Below are positions 17,951-28,100 of a DNA stretch of 64,000 bases, in pieces (position 1 is the stretch's first letter; each line of letters begins with the position of its first letter). The stretch is from NCBI GenBank assembly GCA_038728585.1, contig JAVYTR010000008.1, positions 1 through 64,000 of the forward strand. Reading direction: 5' to 3'. This stretch comes from Conexivisphaerales archaeon. GTDB taxonomy: Archaea; Thermoproteota; Nitrososphaeria; Conexivisphaerales; DTJL01. The notes beneath the pieces were generated by a model, which saw only the letters and a program-made list of their open reading frames with translations, did no database searches and was not told the origin of the DNA. The translations under genes and the position numbers were made by a program.

Positions 17951-18394
17951 TTGACTGAGCCTGACAAAATGACGAGAGAAGAATGGATGCAGGAGGTAAC
18001 GAACAACCTAGACTACTATCTTGACACAGAAGAGGGGAAGCAGAAGCTTCTGGAGGAAGCAAGAAAGTGGGCTGAGCAGGCTCTCGAAGAAGTAGCAAGG
18101 GTTCACAAGCCTCAGAGAAATATTATCTGGCTGAGTAAGCATTGCCCTGACTGCAGATATTACCTGCTGCATGGGCAGAGGATGAGCTGCGAAAAGTGGG
18201 GAGCCAGAATAGTTAAGCCGTTTTACGGGAAGCCCCTGTGGTTTGTTACAAGAGATGAGGATGGTAATCCAATAGTGAACGTTTCAGACATAGACTGGAA
18301 CCAGAAATGGCTGGAGGTGTCTGAGGCTATAGTTGAAGAAGCTATAGAAAATATAAACAGGGGTAGACCCTATGATTGCTACGAGAGGAGATAG
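17951..18394 (+). CDS. Conserved-looking hypothetical protein with Cys cluster
   Basis: 147 residues, acidic at both ends, with a central CPDCRYYLLHGQRMSCEKWG segment that could bind zinc or a small iron-sulfur centre (C-x2-C ... C). The N-terminus contains an amphipathic Glu/Lys-rich helix. The TTG 17951 start is favoured by a correctly spaced TATA box; ATG 17969 is the alternative. Family not recognised. The gene stands alone between the tdh-PAP2 unit and a convergent RDD gene. Confidence 0.65.
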   Translation: MTEPDKMTREEWMQEVTNNLDYYLDTEEGKQKLLEEARKWAEQALEEVARVHKPQRNIIWLSKHCPDCRYYLLHGQRMSCEKWGARIVKPFYGKPLWFVTRDEDGNPIVNVSDIDWNQKWLEVSEAIVEEAIENINRGRPYDCYERR

Positions 18395-18417
18395 AAAGAG
18401 AGAAACATTTCTTTGTT

Positions 18418-19041
18418 TTACTCTTTGATAACCAGAGTCCCTGCAACTCTATCCGTGTATCTCTGCCTGTAATCTCCCTGGGTTAAAAGACCTGCAAGCA
18501 AGTCTAAGAGCAGAAGGATCCAGTAAAGCTTTGCAACGTTTCTGATCAGGGTCTCCCTTAGACCCAATTTCTGCACTGATGAAGTTGCGCTTATCACTTT
18601 GAGCCTTAAGATTCTTTTACCTAAAGTAGCCCCATACATCGCTTCAGCGAACGCTGCATAAAGCATCATCAGCAGACCTGCGTAAAAAACTCCCAGGGTT
18701 CCTATTCCGAAAACTATTCCAAAAGGATTTGCCAGGCCCGTTATTAGCAAAGGATAGGCGATGACACCGTAAGCAATCAGAACAACGACTGAAACAATTA
18801 TCAGGTCTATCACATATGCTATTACTCTGAGTATCCAGTGAGTCTGAGCTTCTGTGTCAGTAGTCAACCTGTCAAGAGGCGTAACTGGCTGAGATGAGGT
18901 TTGTGGAGGAGGTGCAGTTGTCTGACTTTGAACTGTTGAGCCTGAGGAAGGTGGTGCAGCTGTGACGATTATCTGCTTGCCACAGTTTGGACAGAACTTT
19001 GCATCGTCAGGTATCTGCTTGCCACAATTGGGACAGTACAT
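18418..19041 (-). CDS. Zinc-ribbon plus RDD-domain membrane protein
   Basis: A 207-residue protein. The N-terminal double zinc-ribbon knuckles (CPNCGKQIPDDAKFCPNCG, residues 3-21) are followed by a Gln/Ser/Pro/Thr-rich linker and an RDD domain of three helices (about 70-200) containing YGATLGKRILRLKV, the RDD signature. RDD proteins are poorly understood; transport or Na+/H+ antiport roles are reported for some. The zinc ribbon would face the cytoplasm. Confidence 0.8.
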   Translation of the reverse strand: MYCPNCGKQIPDDAKFCPNCGKQIIVTAAPPSSGSTVQSQTTAPPPQTSSQPVTPLDRLTTDTEAQTHWILRVIAYVIDLIIVSVVVLIAYGVIAYPLLITGLANPFGIVFGIGTLGVFYAGLLMMLYAAFAEAMYGATLGKRILRLKVISATSSVQKLGLRETLIRNVAKLYWILLLLDLLAGLLTQGDYRQRYTDRVAGTLVIKE

Positions 19042-19063
19042 AATTTTTACGAAAAAAGGCGGG

Positions 19064-19618
19064 TTAATATGTCTTTCCTGATGTATCTATCTGACTTTCG
19101 GTAGAAATAGTCCCCTCTGAATCTAAACGCTGGACAAGTCTTTTCATCCTGCTTATCGAGTTTGGTGAGACATGGAAGAGCCTTGAGAGCTCCGCCATGC
19201 TAATTTCGACCCCTGCCCTATAAGCTAGCAAGAGGTATGCCGTTGCATCGAGCACCTTTCTACTCTTTCCTTCAAGAAGTAAAGACCCTTTTTCTCTGTC
19301 CTTCTGCTTGAGGGCATATACATAGTCCTTCGCCTGACTTAATAGCTTTTCATCAATAGTCCTTCTAAGAACCTGCTGGCCGATCATCGAGTAGAGTTCG
19401 CTATACAGAGCAAGGAATCGCTCCCCCTTCGCAGTTGTGGAAAACCCAAATTCTCCTTTGTCCAGAAGACCAGTTTCTACCATCGAACCTGTCAGGTCCT
19501 TGAGTCTTGAGTAGGAGATGGATAAACTGTAAAAGAGCCTGTTAAGATCGCACGGTGAAGATAGGCAGACAGTTAGAATATCAGCAACGATGTCGAACTT
19601 TGTTCTGTATTTTTTCAA
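19064..19618 (-). CDS. Winged-helix regulator with TFB-like cyclin-fold C-terminus
   Basis: A 184-residue protein. Residues about 1-85 match the archaeal winged-helix type (FDIVADILTVC..., SRLKDLTGSMVETGLLDKG, TTAKGERFL). Residues about 108-165 (SRKVLDATAYLLLAYRAGVEISMAELSRLFHVSPNSISRMKRL) have the layout of one cyclin repeat of transcription factor B, including the final helix-turn-helix. No zinc ribbon or second repeat is present, so it is not a TFB. A TATA-like TTATAAAC about 28 nt upstream suggests a leaderless mRNA. It is divergent from the large surface-protein gene, which it might regulate. Confidence 0.65.
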   Translation of the reverse strand: MKKYRTKFDIVADILTVCLSSPCDLNRLFYSLSISYSRLKDLTGSMVETGLLDKGEFGFSTTAKGERFLALYSELYSMIGQQVLRRTIDEKLLSQAKDYVYALKQKDREKGSLLLEGKSRKVLDATAYLLLAYRAGVEISMAELSRLFHVSPNSISRMKRLVQRLDSEGTISTESQIDTSGKTY

Positions 19619-19701
19619 TGGTAATATTATTATGTAGCACCCGTTTATAATTTAGTATATAAAAAAGTTAGACAAATCTGTTAGAACTCTTGTTCATAGT
19701 A

Positions 19702-19709
19702 TTTATAAA
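19702..19709 (+). promoter_or_regulatory. TATA box of the TIG-domain surface protein gene
   Basis: TTTATAAA centred about 44 nt before ATG 19750. Initiation near 19732 would leave an 18-nt leader holding the GGTG ribosome binding site at 19740-19743. Confidence 0.6.
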
Positions 19710-19749
19710 GGTATCAAAAGAGGCATGCCCTACGGAAAAGGTGTAATGA

Positions 19750-21909
19750 ATGAATAGCAAAACTATGTATCTATCTGCAATCTTCATAGTGCTACTTCTG
19801 GCTTTTGCTGCACCGTTCACGGCTCTTGCATCGACTGGTACAGCAGGTTTAGGTGTTGTTGATAAACCGTATCTAAACCAAGTTACGAGCTTCACGGCTG
19901 CCAGCGCTTCCGTTTCAGTGAAGGGCGGTTCTTCAACCGTTGTAGCGTTGGACGGTTCACCTGCCACAGGATATCTGGTATTCGTCCTCGATGGCGTAAC
20001 TTTCTCTGGTTCTCAGTTCTATCTCTACATATCCAAAGACGGTCTGTCACAGATCTCGCCGGGCGACTTCAGATTTGCCGGCCCATTCAATGTAGCTGAC
20101 CTCAGTGCCAGTCCACCAAAGAACGTAACAGGTGGTTATTCAATAGGTACATTTTCAGGACACAAACTTGTTGAAGGACCTATTCCAACAAACCTTTCAC
20201 AGGGTAATTACTACATAAAGGTGTATGATGGCAGTTCGACTAGCGTCGCAGTAAGTGCTCCGTACATTAAAATAGTACCCAACATAGTACTCTCCCCAAC
20301 CCAGGGACCAGCAGGAGCTACTGTCACAATCTCAGGTTATGGCTTCACTTCTAACGGCGTAGTCAACATCACATATAGTCCTAAGGTCAACACTTCCGTC
20401 AAATTCAATGCAAGCGCCACTGGTCAGTTTACTTATTCCTTCCAAGCTGGTTACCTCGGCAGTCCTTCAAGTCCTATGATTTACATGAGCTCTGGAACAT
20501 TAAGTCCAGCTAACTTCCTAACGCTGACTGTAACAGCTAATGATACTACATCGGCTCTTACTGCTTCGGCTACCTACAACGAATTTTACCGTGACTTCCA
20601 TTACATTCAATCCTACAGCCCCGCAGGTGTCCTTCAAACTCCCACGTCAGGCATAACAAGCACTCCGCCGTGGCCCAATGCAACATCAGTTAACGGCTAC
20701 GTCCTTCAAGCATTTAACGTAGCAGGCGATTTCTGGAACCCGACAGCCAACCTGACCTTCACATGGGATGGTTCTCCGATCACCCCTGTGGTCTCTAGCG
20801 GTGCACCCAACGCAACTGGCTACTGGTGGGCGAACTTTACGCTACCCGTCTCGGCACTTGGTAACCACAACTTTAGAGTCTTTGATGCCAATACAAATAT
20901 GTCTATAATCGTCAGTATCCAAACAACCTTGATCGTCACGCCCAATAAGGGGACAGAAGGTACATCTGTCACTCTTACTGGCTATGGTTTCCATGCATCC
21001 AAACAGGTAACCGCCTGGTGGTTTGGAAGCGCTATAGCAGGCACAGTAAATGCGGACACGGATAACATGCTCCTGTACAATGCTACAACAGACTCACTTG
21101 GTTCCTTCTCTGTCACGTTCCCAGTACCGAGCAACGTTTACGGTGGTTCACACCTGCTTGAGGCGAACGACAGCATGGGTACAAGTGCAACAGCCTCATT
21201 TACTGTTAAGCCTTCATTCACGGCCAGCCCAACAACTGCTCCTCTAGGTACAACTGTCACGATAACAGGCGTAGGCTTAGCATCAGGCTCAGGCACATAT
21301 TCCAGCACTCAATTTACATTGGTTAACGGACAGTCTACCGGTGCAGCTCCAGTGAATTACCTAGTCACATATGATAACTTCAACACCGGTACTACAATAA
21401 GCGGTAACACAACAGGATACGGTACAGGAACTGTGATAGCAGCAGGCGTTCCGATGGTTCATTATGTCGGTATTGCTCAAACAGGAACATATCTACCAGT
21501 TAACGTAACGGGCACAACGAACGAAGGCGCCGCAATTCAAGCTCAGCTGCAGCAGGTGCTGTCCAACCAACAGACGATCCTCAGCAACCTTAACTCTCTC
21601 TCAAGCGCAGTTGCAAGCAACGCAAATGCACTAAGCTCTCTTCAGACTTCTGTCAACAAGGTTGACAGCGATGTCCAATCTGTTGGTAGTTCGGTAAGCC
21701 AGCTCAGCAGCACTGTAAGCCAAGGATTCTCATCAACAGGCAGCTCCCTTAGCGGCATACAGCAAACTCTTGGTACGCTCGCTACAAACTCTGGGCTTCA
21801 GAGCGTATCATCCACACTGAACAATGTATCAACATTCCTTTACGTTGCAATAGCCCTAGCTGCAATCGTCCTCATACTGGAGATAGTCATACTGGTACGC
21901 AAGCGCTGA
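19750..21909 (+). CDS. Large surface (S-layer-like) protein with TIG domains and coiled-coil stalk
   Basis: A 719-residue exported protein. A signal peptide occupies about residues 1-28 (ending TALAS). IPT/TIG-type Ig-like domains are marked by repeats of P-T-x-G-x-x-G-x-x-V-T-I-S-G-Y-G-F (near residues 180, 395 and 490). Residues about 595-690 form a Gln/Ser/Leu heptad-type coiled coil, and the last 20 or so are a membrane helix ending VRKR. A coiled coil plus C-terminal anchor recalls SlaB-type S-layer stalks of Sulfolobales, but here the outer domains are in the same chain. Clear promoter and T-tract terminator, and even codon use, suggest high expression. Confidence 0.75.
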   Translation: MNSKTMYLSAIFIVLLLAFAAPFTALASTGTAGLGVVDKPYLNQVTSFTAASASVSVKGGSSTVVALDGSPATGYLVFVLDGVTFSGSQFYLYISKDGLSQISPGDFRFAGPFNVADLSASPPKNVTGGYSIGTFSGHKLVEGPIPTNLSQGNYYIKVYDGSSTSVAVSAPYIKIVPNIVLSPTQGPAGATVTISGYGFTSNGVVNITYSPKVNTSVKFNASATGQFTYSFQAGYLGSPSSPMIYMSSGTLSPANFLTLTVTANDTTSALTASATYNEFYRDFHYIQSYSPAGVLQTPTSGITSTPPWPNATSVNGYVLQAFNVAGDFWNPTANLTFTWDGSPITPVVSSGAPNATGYWWANFTLPVSALGNHNFRVFDANTNMSIIVSIQTTLIVTPNKGTEGTSVTLTGYGFHASKQVTAWWFGSAIAGTVNADTDNMLLYNATTDSLGSFSVTFPVPSNVYGGSHLLEANDSMGTSATASFTVKPSFTASPTTAPLGTTVTITGVGLASGSGTYSSTQFTLVNGQSTGAAPVNYLVTYDNFNTGTTISGNTTGYGTGTVIAAGVPMVHYVGIAQTGTYLPVNVTGTTNEGAAIQAQLQQVLSNQQTILSNLNSLSSAVASNANALSSLQTSVNKVDSDVQSVGSSVSQLSSTVSQGFSSTGSSLSGIQQTLGTLATNSGLQSVSSTLNNVSTFLYVAIALAAIVLILEIVILVRKR

Positions 21910-21927
21910 TAGAAGCTAAATCACAAG

Positions 21928-21938
21928 TTTCTTTTTTT
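21928..21938 (+). terminator. T-tract terminator after the surface protein gene
   Basis: TTTCTTTTTTT starting about 19 nt after the stop codon. Archaeal RNA polymerase terminates on such tracts without a hairpin. Confidence 0.55.
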
Positions 21939-21959
21939 ACATTCAACGCTTAGCGTGAG

Positions 21960-22562
21960 CTAGAAGTCATTCAATTTTTTTGTAACGCCTTCCTCAAGCA
22001 GGTAGACTTGGTCTGCAAAAGAGGTATCAGACTTGTCTTGGGTTGAGAAGACTAGCTGCCTATTCGTTTGTTTGCAGTAAGTAACTACCTTACTGATGAA
22101 ATCCTCTTTGTTGTCGATAAACGAAAAGGCTTCATCAACCAATACCAATTCGGTGTCGGAAAGCAAGGCTGTAGCTATCGCTACCCTTATTCTGTTCCCT
22201 GTGCTCAAATTTCCGACAAGGCCTTTAAAATTTATTCCCATGGCGTTTTTAATTTCTGCTGATGGGATGTTAATAGTGCCCTGCTTTCTTCCCCACTTTA
22301 GATGCTCCTCAACAGTAAGGTTCGGAATGTAAGTTTCAGGCGTAACAAGTACTACCTTTCTATCTTCAATTCTCAATCCTGTTATATCTCTTCCATTCAA
22401 AATTATAGTTCCGCCGTCAGGCTCAAGCAATCCTGCAATAATACTGAGAAGAGTGGTCTTGCCTGATCCATTTTTTCCAAGTATGCATCCCGTGCCTGAT
22501 ATTTCCAGGTCCGCCTTAAGAGTGAATTTATCCCTGGTCTTGGAAACATTCACCTTCAGCAT
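21960..22562 (-). CDS. ABC transporter ATPase, molybdate/tungstate type
   Basis: A 200-residue nucleotide-binding subunit, short because it lacks the C-terminal TOBE regulatory domain of ModC/WtpC. Walker A is GKNGSGKTT (near residue 31) and Walker B is LVLVDEAF. The signature motif reads LSTGN instead of LSGGQ, an unusual but tolerated variant. The order ATPase, permease, binding protein on the minus strand, divergent from a ModE-like regulator, supports oxyanion import. Molybdate and tungstate cannot be told apart. Confidence 0.85.
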   Translation of the reverse strand: MLKVNVSKTRDKFTLKADLEISGTGCILGKNGSGKTTLLSIIAGLLEPDGGTIILNGRDITGLRIEDRKVVLVTPETYIPNLTVEEHLKWGRKQGTINIPSAEIKNAMGINFKGLVGNLSTGNRIRVAIATALLSDTELVLVDEAFSFIDNKEDFISKVVTYCKQTNRQLVFSTQDKSDTSFADQVYLLEEGVTKKLNDF

Positions 22563-22586
22563 GTAGTTTCGTCGCTACCTTCTGGT

Positions 22587-23366
22587 TTATTGCCTTTCCC
22601 TATTCAACAGTCTCATCGCTACCATGATAGGTAATGCTACAACAACCATTGCAGCAGATGCAGTAACTGCAGCCTTTAACCCGAACGAAGTGTAGTACTG
22701 GTAGATCAGAACTGAAGCCGCACTTGAACCCGAGAGTCCATACAGACCCAGAACACTGTAAGCAACAATAGCTATTGAGCCGAATTCGCTCATAGCTCTG
22801 CTCAAAGATAGTAGTGAAGCTGTGAGGATTCCTCTTATAGACCTGGGCAAGACAACATGAACAAACACTCTGGTGATGCCAGCTCCCAGACCTCTTGCAA
22901 AGTATTCTGGCGACCTATCCAGACTGTCAAAAAAAGAAAGAAGTGACTTGATGTACAGCGGGGCTGATACTATTGTCAGAGCTACCACAAGTCCTGGCAG
23001 GCTGTTGAAGAAATCTATCCCTACGCCCAGGAGAAATCTGCCGGTAGGTGTCAGTGGGCTGTCTATAACCAGCAAGGCGATTCCTATTATAGGATGGGGT
23101 ACCATAGCAGGAAGGTCAACCAAGCTTTCAGCTACACTGTTTCTGTTTCTTGACAGATAATAAGCCAACGGTGTGTAAAGTGCAACAATTGCCAGCACAG
23201 CTATGGCAGAACCTAACAGAGAGAGTAATATTGCTCTCTGCATCTGGCTGCTTATACCGATCGAATCATAGAAAGGGCCTAGCCCCCAGTATACAAGAAG
23301 TATCACAGGTAAAACTAACAACATGAGAGTTGCATAAGCAAATACGGCGAAGAGGTTGAGCTTCAA
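22587..23366 (-). CDS. ABC transporter permease, molybdate/tungstate type
   Basis: A 259-residue membrane protein with six helices and the cytoplasmic EAA loop (ARGLGAGITRVFVHVVLPRSIRGIL), typical of ModB/WtpB/CysT permeases. It overlaps the binding-protein gene by 4 nt and is followed by the ATPase gene 24 bp later. It would form a homodimer in the membrane, moving oxyanion handed over by the binding protein. Confidence 0.88.
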   Translation of the reverse strand: MKLNLFAVFAYATLMLLVLPVILLVYWGLGPFYDSIGISSQMQRAILLSLLGSAIAVLAIVALYTPLAYYLSRNRNSVAESLVDLPAMVPHPIIGIALLVIDSPLTPTGRFLLGVGIDFFNSLPGLVVALTIVSAPLYIKSLLSFFDSLDRSPEYFARGLGAGITRVFVHVVLPRSIRGILTASLLSLSRAMSEFGSIAIVAYSVLGLYGLSGSSAASVLIYQYYTSFGLKAAVTASAAMVVVALPIMVAMRLLNRERQ

Positions 23367-24382
23367 GATAACAAATTGCCTCCAAGAATCACTTTTCCAC
23401 TAACAACCAGGCTCTGAATAGCTGAGGGAAGGTCTGTGCTGTTGAATACAATGCAAGGGCTTAATGGCTGTACTCCATACTTGGCAAGCAACGAATTCTG
23501 CTGAACAACGTAAGAAACAAAATCTAACGCACTATTATAGTTCTTGCTTCCCTTCGGAACCGTTATGAAGAGCAGAATTGGTCCTCCCTTCTGCAGTCCA
23601 GATGTGGTATTCCATGTCAGCCTGGAGTAGAAGGATGAGAGAGATGCGTCTCCTAGGTTGATCAGACCAGGCAGGTCCATTCTCTGAAGACCGAGCGATA
23701 TTGCAGCTGACTTGTAGATGAATAACACCTGAATCTGTCCAGACTGAAGCGGAGCCACAAGTTCAGCTGCACTCGAAGAGGTTATGTTCTCCTTGTTATG
23801 AAGCACCCTATCTACATAATAGCTTGCGTTATTTCTGTAGGCTAGACCAGCAGCTTCAAGCATGAACCATGCCCTCAAGCCAGCAGGGTCGCTGTTAGGG
23901 TCAGAGATGCCAAGTTTGAGAGAGCCAGAGGTTAAATAATCGAAAAAATTAGTCCATGAAAGATTACTGTTGCTGATGGTTGCATTCTTGTATAACAATA
24001 GTAGCGTATTGATGGCGGAAGAATAAGAACTAGAATTGGCATACGCTATCGTCATCTGGTCTGAAGCAAATGCTATTGCCCAGCCCGGGTACATATCTCC
24101 CATATAGCTTGGACTTATGGCTGACTTGCTTACAGAAATGAAGACGTCATCAGGATTCCCCTGAGCTATCTGCCTTGCCAGGGTAAATGAGCCTCCGGTC
24201 TTGGGATTTGTATACGCCAGATTGTGTGCAGATGAATAGCTGGAAAGCAGGTAAGAGGATTCAACTGCATATGCATCAGCTGAATACACTATGAGCGTTC
24301 CTTTGCTTGGAGCAGATACAAAGAACGCTATAGCCATTACAGCGATAACCAATATTGTGAGAACAACTATCTTCATCCTCAT
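23363..24382 (-). CDS. Molybdate/tungstate-binding protein, WtpA-like
   Basis: Extracytoplasmic solute-binding protein tethered by an N-terminal membrane helix (MKIVVLTILVIAVMAIAFFV). The body shows LIVYSADAYAV, GGSFTLARQIAQGNPDDVFIS and SDPNSDPAGLRAWFMLEAAG, the ModA/WtpA-type layout for oxyanion binding. The open frame extends to 24415, but this would place a palindrome and likely transcription start inside the coding region, so ATG 24382 or 24376 is preferred. It opens the three-gene transporter operon. Confidence 0.85.
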   Translation of the reverse strand: MRMKIVVLTILVIAVMAIAFFVSAPSKGTLIVYSADAYAVESSYLLSSYSSAHNLAYTNPKTGGSFTLARQIAQGNPDDVFISVSKSAISPSYMGDMYPGWAIAFASDQMTIAYANSSSYSSAINTLLLLYKNATISNSNLSWTNFFDYLTSGSLKLGISDPNSDPAGLRAWFMLEAAGLAYRNNASYYVDRVLHNKENITSSSAAELVAPLQSGQIQVLFIYKSAAISLGLQRMDLPGLINLGDASLSSFYSRLTWNTTSGLQKGGPILLFITVPKGSKNYNSALDFVSYVVQQNSLLAKYGVQPLSPCIVFNSTDLPSAIQSLVVSGKVILGGNLLS

Positions 24383-24384
24383 AC

Positions 24385-24408
24385 CGATATGCAATTGGCT
24401 GCATATCG
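24385..24408. promoter_or_regulatory. Perfect 9-bp inverted repeat, probable ModE-type operator
   Basis: CGATATGCA (24385-24393), six-base spacer, TGCATATCG (24400-24408). It lies directly before the transporter ATG and about 20 nt after a TTTAAA TATA element (24418-24423, minus strand), so it covers the expected transcription start. The divergent ModE-like regulator is the obvious candidate ligand. Confidence 0.6.
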
Positions 24409-24506
24409 ACCTCATGATTTAAACCTTACTTCTCAACTATGCCTGTCAGCTAAGCTTTTATCCTTCTTGCAAACAACTCCTAAACAGGATTTGGAGGATA
24501 AGATGT

Positions 24507-25070
24507 TTGTCTGATGAGAAAGTGACCAGAGAAAAGTTAAGTCCGTCCTTCACTCTGATGTTTAAGGGCAAAGATACTAGCATAGACCAGATTGATGCTG
24601 TACTTCTTAATTACATTGAAAAGGAGCATTCCCTATCAGCTGCAGCAAAGAAACTTGGCATTTCATACAGAAATGCCTGGGACAGAATAAAAAGACTTCA
24701 GGAAGCATTCAGAGAACAGCTGATAGTGACAAAAAAGGGAGGAAAGCATGGCGGTAGTGCTATGTTGACTGAGCAGGGAAAGGCAGTACTAAAGGAATAC
24801 AAAAGGCTGAATGCTTATCTTTTCAATGCCCTTTCAGACAGGGACTTCTGGCAGCACGCAAGCTTCAAGCTGAGTGCAAGAAACAGGTTGAAGGGCAGAG
24901 TAATTTCTGTGAAAAAGGGGAACGTAACCTCTCAGGTTAAGATCAGGGTAAGCGGAGAGAGTATAATTACTTCGATAGTTTCTAACGAAGCAGTGGATGA
25001 CCTTGATATAAGGGCGGGAGACGAAATTTATGCCATAATAAAGGCAACAGAGGTTATACTGGCTAAATAA
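24507..25070 (+). CDS. ModE-like regulator (winged helix plus TOBE domain)
   Basis: A 187-residue molybdate-responsive-type regulator. The N-terminal helix-turn-helix at about 27-70 (IDAVLLNYIEKEHSLSAAAKKLGISYRNAWDRIKRL) is of the ModE kind. A TOBE/Mop oxyanion-binding domain occupies about 120-187 (ARNRLKGRVISVKKGNVTSQVKI...). It starts with TTG 24507, preceded by GGAGG at 24493-24497. It is divergent from the oxyanion ABC transporter, with a palindrome in the transporter promoter. It would repress transport when molybdate or tungstate is plentiful. Confidence 0.88.
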   Translation: MSDEKVTREKLSPSFTLMFKGKDTSIDQIDAVLLNYIEKEHSLSAAAKKLGISYRNAWDRIKRLQEAFREQLIVTKKGGKHGGSAMLTEQGKAVLKEYKRLNAYLFNALSDRDFWQHASFKLSARNRLKGRVISVKKGNVTSQVKIRVSGESIITSIVSNEAVDDLDIRAGDEIYAIIKATEVILAK

Positions 25071-25131
25071 CCTGACAATTTTTTGCTCTGGCTCAGGAAT
25101 ATTTATCTCCTTGCAGTGAAACTCCTCGGTC

Positions 25132-28100
25132 ATGAAGCTTTCTTCGCTCATGCTTCTTTTACTCATTGCTACTTCTGCGTTTCAGGTTGCCCATCAATCA
25201 TTCCCAAGTGCTGTTTCTGATTCGCATTCGCTTGCACCATCAGCCCAGGTCAGTTTCTCAATCTTCTTTCCGCCTTCTTCCGCTTCTAATACGATAAAAG
25301 TGATTGGTTCAGACAGGTTCACTTCAGTCGAAAATTATTTGCAGTCGCTAGGCTTCAGCATAGTTTATTCAAGCCCTTTGAGGTATCTCCTGACCATAAG
25401 CGGAGAAGCTTCGCTCGTAGAAAGACTATTCAGCGTAAACCTTTTGACTGCGAAGGCATCACAGGGTATCTATTACTACCCCTCTTCTCCGCTGATCATT
25501 CCTTCCCAGCTTTCTGGATTGAGAATATTCGGTCTCACCAACAGAAGCATATTTACTCCTCAATATGTGGCTCTGGCAAGAGTTAACCAGAGCGGCTTCT
25601 ATCCAGCTGATATACCAAGGTCAATACCTTTCCCCACAAAAGGTTCGCTTCAATTTTCAGCTACATACTATTCGCCGAGCGTCTTTCAGCAGGCATACAA
25701 TGAGACACCACTTCTGCAGAATGGATATGAAGGGCAAGGGCAGACTATAGCGATTATAGATGCATATGGAGACCCAACGATCTATCAGGACCTTCAGTCC
25801 TTTGACAGGCAATTCAACCTGCCTGCAGCACAGCTGCAGATAATACCTATAGGAAGCTACCAGCCAGAGCAGGGAATAGGAACAGGCTGGGATGTCGAAA
25901 CAGCACTGGATGTTGAAGCCGCACACATGATGGCACCTTATGCGAAGATAGTGCTGCTTGTAGCCAATGGGAACAACATAAACAATGGCCTGTTTGATGC
26001 CATAGATAAAGTGGTTACAGAGCATCTGGCAAATATTACTAGCATGAGCTGGGGAGCACCTGAAAACCTCTTTGCAGCTTCTGGATTCTTTGCCTCTGGG
26101 TTTGACAATTATCCCTTTTCCGAATTCTATTTCGCCTTGGGTTCTTCCGAAGGAATATCCTTCTTTGCAGCCTCAGGAGATTTAGGGGCAAATGGAGGTA
26201 CTCCTTCAAAGTTCGGAGGGGTAACTTATCCTTCTTCTTCTCCATTTGTTACATCTGTAGGAGGTACAACTCTCTTTGTCAGGACGTTGAGTGGAGATGT
26301 AAGAAGCAGTGCAAGGGTTGAATATGCTGGTGAAGCTGCTTGGAGCTCCTCTCCTCAGTACCTCGGAGCAACTGTCAGCTCAGGAGGAGGAGAGAGCAGC
26401 TTCTTCTCAACTCCTTTCTATCAGAAAAGCTTCGCTTCAGGTCACAGAGAAGTACCAGACATATCTGCTGATGCGAACCCATACACAGGAGCAATAATAG
26501 TCTACGAAGGCCAGCAGGTGGCAATAGGAGGAACAAGCTTAGCAACCCCTATTCTGGCTGGGATGACTTCGCTTCTAGACCAGAGCCTGAATTCCAGACT
26601 TGGACTCCTTAATCCATATCTGTACAGCAGCGATGCCTTCAACAAGGTAAGCTTCGGCTATAACAATGGCTATTATGCTTCTTCATCCTACAATATGGTT
26701 ACTGGGCTGGGTTCGCCCAACCTTGGGATGCTAAGGGAAAGTCTGAACAATATCAACAGCCTAAAGATCAATGTTTCCACATCCTCTTCAGCTTCTTCAT
26801 CTTCATCCTACCCACAGTATCCTTATGGTTCACCCTTCGAGATAACTGCCACAGTAACAGACCCTTACGGTAGCCAGGTTACAAGCGGCTACTTCTATGC
26901 AGCAATATACACGCCAAAAGGTCTGCTCACCAATCTGAGTATGAGTTACAATGGCATTTACTGGGTTGCGAACTATACACCAAAGATAGCAGACCCTCCA
27001 AATGCATGGCAAATAGTTGTATCTGGCAGGTCAGGTAGCTATAGCGGCATAGGCTACTATTCGCTCGATATAGGCCTTAGCGTGAACATAATCTCGCCTG
27101 TCCCATATCCGTATGCACCTCCGTTGATAGCTGGAGAGCCTTTTGCTGTAGAAGCTATCATAACAAACCCTGACGGGAGCCCAGTCACCTCTGGCAGTTT
27201 CACAGCTACATTCTACCAGAATGGCAAAGCGATTTACTCTGCTCCTCTCTTCCCTGTAGGGAATAACGGAACATATGAAGGATCTGCACAGCTTGTTAAT
27301 CCACAAGGGACATGCATAATGAACATAACAGGCTATTCAGGTCAGCAGATAGGTTATGCCTATACTTATGAATACGTTGGAGAAGCTATACTTGATGCTG
27401 CAATAATAACCCCTATAGATGAAGCGATACCAACTGCCTATCCTGGTCAAACGATAACCCTTGTGGCAGCCACACTGACTGGAAACGGCACTGGCCTGTT
27501 CGATTCTAACATAAGTGCCACTTTTGTAAACCCTCAGGGTCAGAAGGTTGCAAGTGTGCAGCTTTATCCATCTCCTTCTACAACACAATACGGAACTTTG
27601 AATCTTTTCGGCTTTCACCAAGCCAACTTCACAGTACCATCATACTTCTCACCAGGGTTTTACTCGATAGAGTTCAATTCCTCTTACCAGTCCCAGTCAT
27701 CTGTTGTTCAGTCTGGCTACTACAACACCTCGATCTACATCTCTGCCAGCAGTCTGAACCTCACATATTCAACCCCTGTAGCTGTGGTTGAAGGACAGAA
27801 TGTGAATATTCAGGCTTCAATATATTATCCGAATGGAACAGAAGTAAAGTCTGGAGTGTTCATGGCTGAGCTGAACCCTTCAGCACTTGACTATGCTCAG
27901 AATCTTGTCGCTGCACAGACAGGAGTACCTATGCAGTATGATGTATCATCAGGCCTCTGGAAGGCAAGTTATACAATACCTACGGAGTTTGACCAGGGAT
28001 TTTACAAGGGAGTGCCTCAGTTCACGCTAGCAGGAGGCTGGAGTCTAGCCATTTCAGGTGAATCATCTGATGCTATGCAGGCACAGCATTCGTCCTACTT

